Assembly (NCBI GenBank): GCA_022842065.1
Contig: JALHQH010000007.1
Span: 304,125 to 368,124 of the forward strand
Length of the DNA stretch: 64,000 nt
Reading direction: 5' to 3'
Source of the DNA: Caldilineaceae bacterium
Lineage (GTDB): Bacteria > Chloroflexota > Anaerolineae > Caldilineales > Caldilineaceae
The position numbers were made by a program, and so were the translations under genes. Below the pieces are notes generated by a model. That model had not been told where the DNA came from, ran no database searches, and worked only from the letters and a program-made list of their open reading frames with translations. Below, in pieces: positions 51,149-63,700 of this stretch (its first letter is position 1; each line of letters begins with the position of its first letter).

Positions 51149-51610
51149 GGCTAATCCATTGTTAATTGCTTGTTTATTTACGTAAAATTAATTTACCATG
51201 CTTCCCCCTGTTAACACATGTCGAAAGTCTGACAACTGAAGACAAGCGCGCTGATCGAATGGTTAGCGGGCGACGGCTCGTGCAAACGCCGTTGATACGC
51301 GGCAGGCGCGGCCGATAGGCCGGCAGCAGTACCCACTGTATGGGGACTTTTTCGAGAAACCGTTGCGACGCTTCGTCAGCGGCGCACGGTGCAGTAGACG
51401 AAAAAGGATGCAGCCAAGCCCACATCGAGATGGTCAGCCAGTTCGACGAGTTTGACCTGCCCCGCGAAGAGAGCGTTACTGTACCAGCGCTTTCTCCCGC
51501 TGGTGCAGCGCTAGGTATGAGATTCGCGTGTTCTCGTGTCGCCGGCGCTCGTATCTCCTTGTCCCCTGTCTTTATTCCCTCATCTGCCCGCCCCAGTGCA
51601 AGCAGCTTCC

Positions 51611-51693
51611 TCACGATCAGAAGCGATTTTCCTCACGATCAAGCCATAATTCATCACGGTTGTAGACAATCTTCATCACGATTTCATCACGAT
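51611..51693 (+). promoter_or_regulatory. Five helically phased TCACGAT direct repeats
   Basis: TCACGAT or near copies start at 51611, 51633, 51654 (TCACGGT), 51676 and 51687. Spacings are 22, 21, 22 and 11 bp, all near multiples of the helical repeat, so proteins bound would lie on one face. The last three are extended to TTCATCACGAT or TTCATCACGGT. They lie 94-176 bp upstream of the giant gene. Direct repeats at 11-bp steps are typical of OmpR-family response regulators. The rest of the 638-bp gap has no supported gene. Confidence 0.55.
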
Positions 51694-51786
51694 CTCCCAG
51701 TAAAGTAAGAGTGTGTTTCAAAATTCTGTGATCGAAAGCTGATCCAGGTTCAACCTCATTACCCATCTTAACGAGGAGATGCAATC

Positions 51787-54700
51787 ATGTGGCAATCTTT
51801 CAAGCGCCCACCACGTTACACCTGGTGGTTTGGCGTGGCACTGCTAGTACTCTGTGCTAGTGCCTTTGTTTTCTACCAAACGCAGGCCGCCCCGTTCACG
51901 CCGGCCGCCAACCCGGTGGCGGCCGCCTGGGCCAGGGCACAGGCCAGCGGGGCCTATGGCTTTACCAGTAACATCACCCAAATAACCATCCCCAGCGCCA
52001 CGCTGGGTAATGTAGGGCGCAGCAGCCGCAGCGAAGAATTATATCTGACTGGCCAGGTCGATCTGCGCGCCAATCGGACGGAAATGCAACTTTTAACCGA
52101 CAATGGCAGCCTGTTGCAAGCGCAAAGCGGCACCGCGATCAAGATCGAAAATGGCAAAAGTTATGTGCGCCACGGTGCCACCGGTGACTGGCAAGCGAGC
52201 GATGCAGTCGCCACGGACGGCTTTGCGCCCCAAGGCGACTTTATGAGCTTTCTGGCCGCCGTGCGCGACGTTCAGCAGCAGGGCACCGAGACGCGCGGCC
52301 CTGCCGACCAACGCATCACCTTCAGTCGCTACACCTTTGCCATCGACGGCCAGCGCCTGGCGCTGGCGATCCACACGCAGACCGAAGCAGCCATGCATGC
52401 CAGCGGTGAGTTGCCACCGACCATGCAGCTAGAGCCATCGCCGGTCCTGCGCGATCTGCGCGGCACGGGTGAGCTGTGGGTCGGCGCGGATGGGCTGCCC
52501 CTGCGCCAGATCCTCAACCTGCAATTCCCCGAACAGCGGGATGAGCGCGCCGAGGTGCAGATGGTGGTCGACTTCGCTCATTTTGGCACACCGCAACCAA
52601 CACTCTATGATCTGGCACGCGGCGGCGACCTCGCCGGCATTGGCGCGCGCCTGGCCGCCACCATGCCCAGTGGACAGCCCTTCCTGGCAACCTTACCACT
52701 GTTGGCCCTGGCCGCGCTAGTCGTCTACTACCGGCGCCGACGGCTCTTGGAACGCGCGCTGGCGACCGCCGTGATTGTGAGCATGGTCGTCGGTCCACTC
52801 TTGACCACCGGCACGCAAGTGAAATTTTTTGATACGCAAAGCGCCAAAGCCGCCGCGCAAACGGAGCAACAGGCACGCGCCGGCGAGGATCAGGAAATCC
52901 GTGAGATCCTGGGCAAGGTTGAATTTGACCCGCAGCGTAATCCGCTAGAGGCAATAGGCGAGGGACAGGAGAGAGGAGAGACGAGATACGAGACACGAAA
53001 CACGAGCCTAGCGACTGCTGGGCGTGATGTGGAATCAAGCCTCCTGTCTCCTGTCACTAGTCTCGATGCGGCCACCCTGGCCCAGAGTACAACGTCGGTT
53101 GGATTGCCACAAGGTGCCTTTAACTGGTGGCCCGGTAACGGCAATGCCAACGATCTGCTGGGCGAGGGCAAGGGTACGCTGAGCGGCAGTGTGACCTTTG
53201 CCCAAGGGCAGGTCGGGCAAGCCTTTCGCTTCGACGGCAGCAATGGCTATGTCGCCCTGCCCGACAATATCTTTCCCTTCCCAACGACCGCCATCAACAG
53301 CGTAACGCCCTTTAGTTTTGAACTCTGGTTCAAAACCGCAGCCAGCGGCGTGATCCTGGGCCAGCAAGAGGGGACCGTCGCCCCCTATGTGGCAACGCCA
53401 GTGGGCCATGTGCCGGCCATCTATGTGGGGACCGACGGCCGCTTGCGTGTGCAGATGTTCTGGAAAGGCACCATCGCCCCCATTACCAGTGCCGGTGCGG
53501 TCAACAATAATGCCTTTCATCATCTGGCCGTGATCTATAATGGCACAACGCAGACGGTCTATCTGGATGGCGTCAGCATGGGCAGCAGTGCGCATAACCA
53601 AACGCCCTATAATACGCTCTATAAATATCAGTTGGGCACCGGCTTTACCACCAATTGGCCAGGCGCGACCGCCGGCTGGTCTAACTTCAACGGGCTGATC
53701 GATGAGCCGACCCTCTACCTGCGTGCGCTGACTGTGGCGGAGGTGCAAAGCATCTACACCGCGGGTAGCGGCGGCAAGAGCCTGGGCAAATCTGACCGCG
53801 ACGGCGACGGGCTGACCGACTTGCAAGAACAAAGCCTTGGCACCAGCCCGGTCATGGTCGACACCGACAGTGATGGGGTACGCGATAATGTCGAAGTCGC
53901 CGGCTTTACCTTGGGTGGGCAAAAGTGGTATCCCAACCCCGCCGCCGCCGACAGCAACAAAGATGGGCAAGGCGATGGCATTGAGTGGGGCCTTAACCCA
54001 GATGGCACACTGCGCACCGCCCCGCTTGACACAGATGGCGATAGCGTGCCTGACCTCTTTGATGAGGACAACGATGGCGATGGCGTGCCCGATCGCCAAG
54101 ACCTCTCGCCCTTTAGCAAAGGCGGCTTCACCTATAACGAGTCAAATCCGTTGCAGATCAAGCTCAACAATCTGACGGCCAACAAGCCGGTCATTGTTGA
54201 ATTTCAACTGCGCCCCCAAGACCCCAAACATCTGCAATTTGCTCACAATGTGCTGGATTGGCCCTTTGATGATAAAGGGCAGATGACCGATATTGACAAC
54301 AAAACCTTTGCCGATGTCGCCACGGTCAGTGGGCGTACCCCCAACGCCAACGAAGCGAATGGCGACCTGAAGCTCGTGCCCATGCTCGAATTGCGCATCC
54401 CCACGAACGGCGCTAATTTGCCATCCCAGGCGGAGTTGACCCCCTACAACATCTCGGTCAACAACCTCACCGCCGATGGCGCCAATAAGACGGTCTATAT
54501 GCCGCTCTCGCTGCTCACCAATGAACAGAGTGGCCAGCGTGTCGCCTTTAGTGGGCAGATGCGCTATGCGCCAACCGGCGCTTGGCCCAACTTTCACAGT
54601 GTGCGCTTGGTTTGGGTTGTGCAGGCGCTGGTTGACCAGGCGACCACCCAATGCGACGCCACTGCGACCCCGCCGATCACCACCAACTGTACAGCGGATG

Positions 54701-57700
54701 GTTACCTTCATAATCTCCAGCAGCCAATCCAGAGTTACTACGACAACTTTACGCTGACCGGGTTGACCGTCCGCGAAGATCACGGCGCGACCATGGATCT
54801 GATCTACGAAGACCCAGCCGTTGACCCCGACAAAAAAGACGATGCCGCGCTCTGGAGTCTGGCCTATGTGCTCGATCACCATTTCGCCATTGCTCGCGAT
54901 GACAACAACGATGGCCAGCGCGATGTGACGGTGGAGACGATTGCCCAACGCTTTGACCGCACCACCAACAGCGGCGTCAGTGAAGCCGACCGCTTTGGCG
55001 TGCCCAATGTGCTGCGCGTGGTGAAAAACAGCTACCCGTTGCTCGACCAGGCGCTGGCGGCCACGGTGATGACCGAAACCAAACAGATCCTGAACAGTGT
55101 CTTCACACCTGCGGTTACGGCTGATGCCGGGGTCAAACCCTTGATCATGTTTGCCCAGGAGAGCAGTTCCCGCCTCTTGACGCTCGATGCCCTCACGGTC
55201 GGTGGCAACTATGTGCTGCAAACCGGCCCCCTCTTGACGCTGGATATGGCCCCCGCCGGGCAACCGGCCCAAGCCGTCTCCGTGGTGGCGGGGTTGAAAT
55301 GGGCGGCCTATTGCCCCTCCGCCGCGCCGATCACCTGGGCGCCCTGTGACGCCAACAGCTATTGGCAAGTGCTAGAACAACGCTATGGGACGAATGATTC
55401 GGACACTATCGTGGCACAGGGCCGCTTACAGTGGAGCCAACTCTTCTATAGCGGCTTTCAAGCCGGTTCCAGCAGTGTGGTGCAGGATGGCGCCAGCATT
55501 CCTGTCCCCGCCGTCAGCCTGCACAACGCCGCCACCACCGCTCAGTTGGTGACGCTGGCAAAGACCAGCAATGCCGCCGTCAGCTTCACTGTATCAAACC
55601 TACTGTTCAGAACCCTGGGTGTCTCCATTTCTCTTTATACGTCCCTCAGTATTAAAGAGAAGAAGTTTATAGGAAGCTTCTGGTCCTTTGGTTCCGCGCT
55701 TTACCAAACTATCCAAAGTAAGAAAAGCGCGGACGGTTCTACTAGTTTTGCAAAGAAAAGGGCAGAAATCGCCCAAACGCGATCTGGGTTCTTACGCTAT
55801 ACGCTAGCCCCGCTGGCTGTGGGTGGCGCCGTCTTGACGATTGCCGGCAATATCCTTGAATATATCCCCCAAGTGTCAAAGACAGACCGCCAGATTGTGA
55901 ATTTGGTCTCGGCGAGTCTCAACCTTGCCCTCCACGTCGTGCAGCCAAGCCTTGAACTGGGGTTTAGGGTAGTGGGTGGTGGGCAAAGTGCGATTAAGGC
56001 ATTGACTATGCTATCGAGCATCAAAGGCGCGGCGACAAAGTTTGCTGCTGCGGGTCTGGTGCTCACACTGGCGGCGACCTTTGCCTTCTTTATCTACGGT
56101 GCCGTCGCTAGTGGCGCGGGGGCCGGCAGCGTGGAGGTCAACCGGCTCTTTTATAATGCCGTCGCCTCGGTCTATGTGGCGCTTTTACTCTTTACCCTCA
56201 GCACCAATCCGGTCGGCTTTGTCATTACCGCCGTGCTGGCCGCCATCGATTTGCTCTTGACGATCATTTGCGAAGCGGGGGTGAACGCGCTGCGCAACGT
56301 GCCGGGTGCCAACAGCGGTTGTTTTACGCTCACCGGCACGGCCACCAAATATGTGGCCTATTTCCTCTATAACTATGATCTCATGATCGATGTCGGCAGC
56401 CCCGACCTGATTGTGACCGGCCCGCCCCAGGTGAAACCCGCGGACCCGAACAAAGGGCTGGTGGCCGGCAATCCGCTTTCGGTCAATATGGCGATCACCA
56501 CCACGGTGAAACATAAAGACCCCGACCCGGCCAATGGGCTGTATATCTATCCCTACCTCTGGCTCTACTCGCCGGACAATCTGCGCAGCAGCACGGTGAA
56601 GCTAAGTTTGACGCCGATTACCCAAACGGTCACGGCAGGGTGGAACCAGATGAAGGAGCGCTGGGCCGTACGCGAAGACCACAAATTTCTGCTCACCCCC
56701 ATGTATCGCGGCCAGACGACAGGGCAATACAGCCTGACGCAACCCTTTACACCCACAGCCGGCTTGAATCAATCCATCCCCCTGGCGCTCAATATGGGCT
56801 ATGGCGTGCCGGCCTATGAGTGTATTGGCATTCCCAATATCATTCTGCCCTTCACCCCCCCAGTCTTTCCGATCTGTTACACCCGCGAAGCCAAGGGCAA
56901 CAACGCCAGCACGCTTGACGCCCTGGTCTACGACATCTTCCCCGCCACCCTCGACGGCTTTATGGCCATGGGTACCGCGGCGGATGGCACGCAGCGGCTG
57001 GCGTGGGATACCCGGTTCCCGGCCGTCAAAGATGCCGATGGCGATGGCCTGCTGGCCGGCAGCAGCGGCGGGATCGACCCCAACGACACCACCCCCGACA
57101 GCGATAACGACGGGCTGAGCGATCTGGTCGAGTTGCAGTGGCGCCAACTGGGGCAGCCGGTCTCACCTGTGCTCTGCGACAGTGACAACGACGGCCTGAG
57201 CGATGCCCAAGAGGTACAACTTGGCACCAACCCCACCAAGCGCGACACCGATGGCGACTTGATTGCGGATAGTGACGAAGTCTGGCACGCCGTGATTAAC
57301 CCGACGACTTGCCAACCCACTGCCGTCTGGCGGGGCGGCTGGGATTTGACCATCCCCGGTCCAACACCGGTAACCCTGCGTGTCTCCAGTGACCCGGTCG
57401 CCGCCGACAGCGATGGCGATGGCATCGACGATCTGGCCGAAAAACAACTGGGCACACACAGTGATCCCGCAGTCCGGGTTGACATTCAGGGCGTGACCTA
57501 CAACCCGCTCGTCGCCAATACGCCGCCGATCCAGCTGCTGACCGACGTCAGTCTGCCTGATCGTTTTGTCAAACCGGGGCAATCATTCCTCTACACCACG
57601 ACCATGGTGGCCAATCTGCCGCTGGCCCCCAGCCTCTTGGATGTGACGCCCGCGGCGCAGATCGGGACGGCCCCCTTGCCCAAACTCATTGTGCAAGATG

Positions 57701-60700
57701 TGCCGGTGGGTACCGCCTTTACCGTGCCGCCAACCGCCGTCACCGCCCTTAACCTGCCCATCACCAGCCAGGTGCGGGCGCGCCTGGCCGCGGGCGCACC
57801 AGCTTGGCGCTTTGACCCGCTCACGGTGCAAAGCTTAGGCACCTTTAGCGCGCCCAATCTGGCCCGCTATACCAGCGCAGCGGCCAACCGCAGTGATCGG
57901 TTGGATAGTTACCGGCTGCTGACGCTCAACCAAAACGGCGCACCGAATACCACCGGCTCGGGTAACAGTTCAGTTCTCACTACCTTTGCTCTACCGTCCG
58001 GCCAAAATCGGAATCTGGCCACCATCAATACCTACAATCCGGCCACGGTTGCCTGCAACAATCGCAATGACTGTCTGCTGATCTGGGACAACTTTGCTTT
58101 TGATACGGAACTGCCCGGACTTGCGGGCACCTTCTTGCGGGCCGATGGCACCGAGACGCCGCTGGGCAGTGGCCTCATGGGGCGGCGCCCCGTAGTTGCC
58201 AGTAACAGCGAGGGCTTCCTGCTGGCCTATGAGAGCTTTGTCTTTGGCGGAACCGCCCGCCTTCGACTACAAGCCTTCTCCAAAGATGGCGTCCTGGCAG
58301 GTTCCAGCGAGATCAACACCGGCTTGCCCGTGTTGACCGGCCAAACCCAACTACGGTATGATCTGGCCTGGGTTGGCAACCGCTACCGGCTGGTCTATAA
58401 GCCGACCTTTGCCACCGGCATCACCCAGGTCGATTTGAACACCAACGCCGTCGTGCAGGGTACGGCCCTCCAGTTGGTCAACGACAGCACCGTGCCGCCG
58501 AACAACTATACCGTCGATGTCACCCCACGGCTGGCCTATGATCCCATCAGTGGGCGCTGGCTGCTGGCCTATCTGCGTGGCACCACTGCCGAAGGGGTGG
58601 CGTTGCTCTACCCCAACGTGACCACAACCACGCCAACGACCACCCGCACCTTGGGCACAGCGCGCAAACAAGTGCGCATTGCCTATCAGCCGCAGAGCAG
58701 CAGTTGGCTGGCCACCCTTCACAGCAGCACCGATGATCTCGATGCGTACACGCTCAACGGTCCCGATCTGAGTGACCTGGCCGCAGCCCAACGCTTTAAC
58801 AGCGCGGGCAACAGCATCCCTGGCAGCACGCTGGCTTGCCCAGCGCCCAGCGCCCTGCCTTTCACCGACCTGCGCTTTGAAGAAGTACCCACGGCGACTG
58901 GGAGCGCGACCACCTACTCCGATAGCTCGGGCCGTGGTGGTGCCGCCACCTGTAGCGGTGCCACTTGTCCGGCAGCCGGTCTGCCTGGTGCCGTCAACGC
59001 CCAGAACAACCCCGTCGGCAGCCCCACCTCCGACTACGCCATTCGCTTCGACGGCGTCGATGATCTGTTGGCGCTCAACCGTGGGTTTAGCACCCACTTT
59101 AGCGTCGCCCTGTGGCTGAAGGCTGCCACGACGCCCAACAACAGCATCATTGTCGATCAAGGCGCCAATGCGGTTACAGGGTGGGCCATCGGGTTAGTCG
59201 GTGGCAGGGCGAGCGTTCTGGTCGGTCAAACCGGTGTCATCCAATCCCCGGCACGCGTGGATGACAATCAGTGGCACCAGGTCGTCGTCACGCGTGATCA
59301 AACCAGTGGTGTTGTCAGGCTTTATGTCGACGGCGTGGCGGCTGGAACCGCAACCTTTACCACGGGTTTGCTCAATTCGTGGCCCCTGATCCAACTCGGC
59401 AGCGATCGCAACAATGGCCGGCGCTATACGGGGCAGATCGATAATCTGCAGCTCTATAACAACACCATTCTTGGCGCCGATACGGTGCAACAACTCTATG
59501 CCAGTGTGCAGCCTGCCTACTGTGTGGCCACCCGCGCCAACGTTGGCGGCACCGCACTGCAATGGGCGCGCCTCAACACCCAGGCCGTCGATACCCGTGG
59601 CGGCAAGGTAGCAGCCAGCGGCAGGCTGACCGTTACCATCGACGCCGAAGCACCAACCAGCGCGATCACCTCACTGGCCAACAACCAGTATCTGCGCGGC
59701 AGCACTGGTGCCCCCGTCGTGCATATCGTCGGTGGCACTGCGAGTGATCAACTCGCCGGCGTGGCCAATGTCCAGGTGAGTGTCAACAACGGCACCGCTC
59801 AACTGGCGGATGGTGCCAACAGTTGGCTCTATGCATTGGCGGTTACCGACGGTCAGTACACCGTCAAGGCCACGGCGGTTGATGGCGTGGGCAATGTCCA
59901 AGCCGCCGCCACCCAACCGCAAATTACCCTCTTCGCCGATGGCCGCGCCCCCAACACCACCATCGCCCAACCGGCCAACAGTTACGTGATCCCGACGCAC
60001 AACTACCGGAACCAACTCAATCAACCGTGGCGGCTGCAACTCAGTGGGACCGCTGTTGACCCGACCCTGCCCGGTGCACACCCAGGCAGCGGCGTGCAAA
60101 ACCTGGCCCTCTTGCTCACCGACGCAACGAGTGGCATTGACAAAGGCTGGCAGACGCCGACGCTCACCGGCAACAACTGGCTGATCGACTATGCCTTGCC
60201 CAACGAACAGAGCAACCCGACCGGCCACTACACCGTCACAGTGCAAGCCACGGACAAAGTCGGTAATGTCAGCGTCACCACCAGCACAATCCGGGTTGAT
60301 AGCGATGGGCCGCGTGGGGTAATGACGAAGAGTGATGTGGCGACTGGCGTCTTCACCAACAGCATCACCAGTGCCGTGACCCTAGGCGGTGTCATTAGCG
60401 ATACGGGCAGCGCCGGGCTGGACAGCGCCGATCTCTTCATCACCCCGCTCACGCGCACCCTGCCCTTTAGCGACACGCTCTTCTGGTTGCCCTTTGACGA
60501 TACCCCAGGAACCAACGACTTCGCAGATCGCACGCTCTATCAGACCACCGTTGGCTGCGGCCCTTGCCCGACAATCACCAATGACGGCAAGATCGGGCAG
60601 GGCATCCAGGTGAACAATACGTCGGCGGCGCCAAGCATTTATGGCACCTTTAATCAGGCGCAGAATCAGTCCTTCAGCAACCCCCAGCAAAGTTTCAGTG

Positions 60701-63700
60701 TGCAACTCTGGCTGAAGAGCAGCGATACGCGCCCAGGTAACCAGTTGCTCTTCTACAAACAAGACTTCCAGCTCTTCCTCACCCTCGAGAACGGGCGCGC
60801 CGCTTTCAGACTTGGCAGTCCGATCACACAGGTGGCAGGAACGAGCGATCTGCGCGACAACCAGTGGCACCACATTGTCGCAACCGTGGATCGCACCACC
60901 GGCCAGATTAGCCTTTACGTGGATGGCCGGCTCACCGATAGCAAACCCTTCACGCAAACCTTGGTCACCTTTCCCCCCTTCCTCTATCGCATCGGGACGA
61001 ATTATGTGGGCGCGCTGGATGAGATCATGCTCATTAATCATGCCCTCAGTGCCGGCGAGGTGCAGGCACTCTACGGGGCGCCGAACCGCTATCCGGTCAC
61101 ACTAGCCCAACGGGGCGCCGGCGTCATGCGCAGCGATTGGACCATGCCCTTACCGACTGGTCTGGAAGGACTCTATCAGCTCGACCTCTATGGGCGGGAT
61201 CTCCAGGGCAACCGCTTCCAGAGCAGCGACATCTGGCGCGGCTTGATCGACACGGTAGCCCCGCGCGTCACCCTGAGCGGACGGGCCACCGGTCAATCTT
61301 ATACGGATACAGCGACCAATACGCCCCGCTATGAGATCGTCTATACCTGTCGTGCCGCCGATTTCCTGCTGGATGAAGCGAGCTTCAACTGCGCTGGGAA
61401 CGCGCAGCGGGCACCCGTCCGCAGCTTCAATCCGGATCCGCTCTTGCAAGCGCGCTTCCCCGATCTGACGCTACTCAACACCCTCGTCAACACCTATACC
61501 GTCTGGGCCACCACCCCGACGCTAAGCGGTTCACTGACGGCGTGTGATGCCTATGATCACTGTACAACGGCCCCAGCGATAGCGGCGGCGACCGGCGCGA
61601 GGGTCGCCGCAAGCACCGCACTGGCCAACGCCCCCAAAGCCGTGGTGGTGGCCCCCACCAATGACAGCGCCCTGGCCAGTAACAGCGGCAACCTGGTGGT
61701 GACCATTGCGGCCGAAGCAGTCAATGGGCTCAAAGAAGTCCAACTGCTGCTTGATGGGGCCGAGGTCGGTAAGCTTAGCTTTGACCAAGCGGCCAATCTG
61801 CGTACCGTGTTACGCACAGTCACCGTGCCGATGCCGGCCGGGGGTGACCATCGTTTAACGGTCCGCGCCACGGACTGGAGCGGTGCACAACAGGCGGATG
61901 AGATCCCCGTCCGCTTTACCATCTACACTGGGGCACCGGGGGTGACAATTGCGACGACGACGCTGGCGACAGCAGACAGCTATGGCCGCGGCACCAACAT
62001 CTACCGCCTGCGTGGCACAGTGACCGCCCCAACGGTGACCGCGGTGCGGGTCAAAGTGGGCAATCAAGCGTATGTCAGCGTGCCGGTAGTCAATGGCGAG
62101 TGGCGCGTCGCCTACCCCGTCTTCAACAATGGCGGTGCCCAGCAGATCACGGTAAGTGCAGATAACGCCGCCGGTCAGATCAGTACGAGCAGCGCGCCGG
62201 TGACGATTGATGAAAGCGGCGGGCGCGCTATCGATACGATGATCGAGGAAACCCCCACCAATCCGAGCAGCGGCCAGGTCACCTTCCGCTTCAAGGGCAG
62301 CACCGGGGGTGATGTCGAACTGTTGACCGGTGAATGTAGCCTTGACGGCGCAGCCTTTAGCTTCTGTAACAGCCCGCAAAGCTACAGCGGCTTGAGTGTG
62401 GGTGAACACACCTTCCGCGTGCGGGCCATCAATGCGGAGGGTTTTGTCGATGCCACCCCGGCTGCGTATCAGTGGCAGGTGACAGGCAGTGGTCCGCTCG
62501 TCAACATTGAAAGCGGCCCCGCGCCGACGACCACCGAACGGCGGGCGATCTTTGCCTTCAAAGCGGTCGGCCTGGGCGATACGGAAGCGCTCTTTGACTG
62601 TGCGCTGGATGGCAGTGCGTTTAGTCGCTGCACCAGTCCCCAGGAATACACCGGGTTGGAGAACGGTGAGCACACCTTCCTGGTGCGCGCCCAGCCGAAG
62701 AGCGGTGGCGCCGCCGGTTCGCCCAGCCGCCATCGCTGGCAGGTGAGCAATGGGGCACCGGTCGCCCAGGATGTGGCAGTGACGGTGGCAGCCAATGGCA
62801 CCGTTAGCATTACCTTGCCGGCGACCGATGGCGACCCGCTGCGCTTCCAGCTGGTGACCCAGCCCAAACATGGTCTGCTGTTGGGATTCCCTCCGGCGTT
62901 GACCTATACCCCAGACAGCGACTATGCCGGCCCAGACAGCTTCACCTTCCGGGCCAGTGATGGCGAGTTCGACTCGAATGTGGCAACAGTTCTGATCACC
63001 GTGCAGGGCGTCGTGCCCCCCACTGCGACACCAACCCCCACGGCAACCGCCACGCCGATTGAGCCGACCGCCACCCCGACGGTGCCGATTGAGCCAACGG
63101 CCACCGCAACGGCGACAAGCACGCCAGCGTTGCCAACAGCAACGCCGGTGGCAACCGAGACGCCAACGGCGACCCCAACACCAGTCGCACCAACGCCAAC
63201 GAACACACCGGTGGCACCAACCGCCACCGCAACGCCGCCCCCCAGCGGCACGTTGATCGGGGTCTGTGGTCCGTACACGGTCTATAAGAATGGCAATCTC
63301 TACAGCGCCGCCGGCTGGAGTGGCACGATCAAGGTGGGTACCAGTGGCAACAACTCGCTGACCGGCAGCAGCGGGCGCGACCTGCTGCTGGGCCTGGGCG
63401 GCAATGACAAACTCGATGGCAAGAGCGGTGATGACCTGCTCTGTGGCGGCGATGGTGTTGATCTGCTGATGGGCGCGGATGGCAATGACTATCTCGACGG
63501 CGGCACCGGCAACGATGTCGTCAACGGCGGCAAGGGCGATTATGACACCTTGCTCGCTGGTGACGGCAACGATCTGCTACTCGATGCGGACGGTGTGATC
63601 AGCGCCCAGGGTGGCCCTGGCAACGACATCTTTACAATTGCGCTACGCAGCGGCTGGCGCGATGGCAGCGGGCAACCACGCTTCACCGGTTTGACTGGCG

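Noticed and set aside
51174..51614. Minus-strand ORF with LEKVPIQWVLLPAYRPRL, weakly like the end of an IS630-type transposase
   Set aside because: Only about 20 residues resemble the family, without DDE residues, ends or target duplication. Too weak to call an IS remnant.
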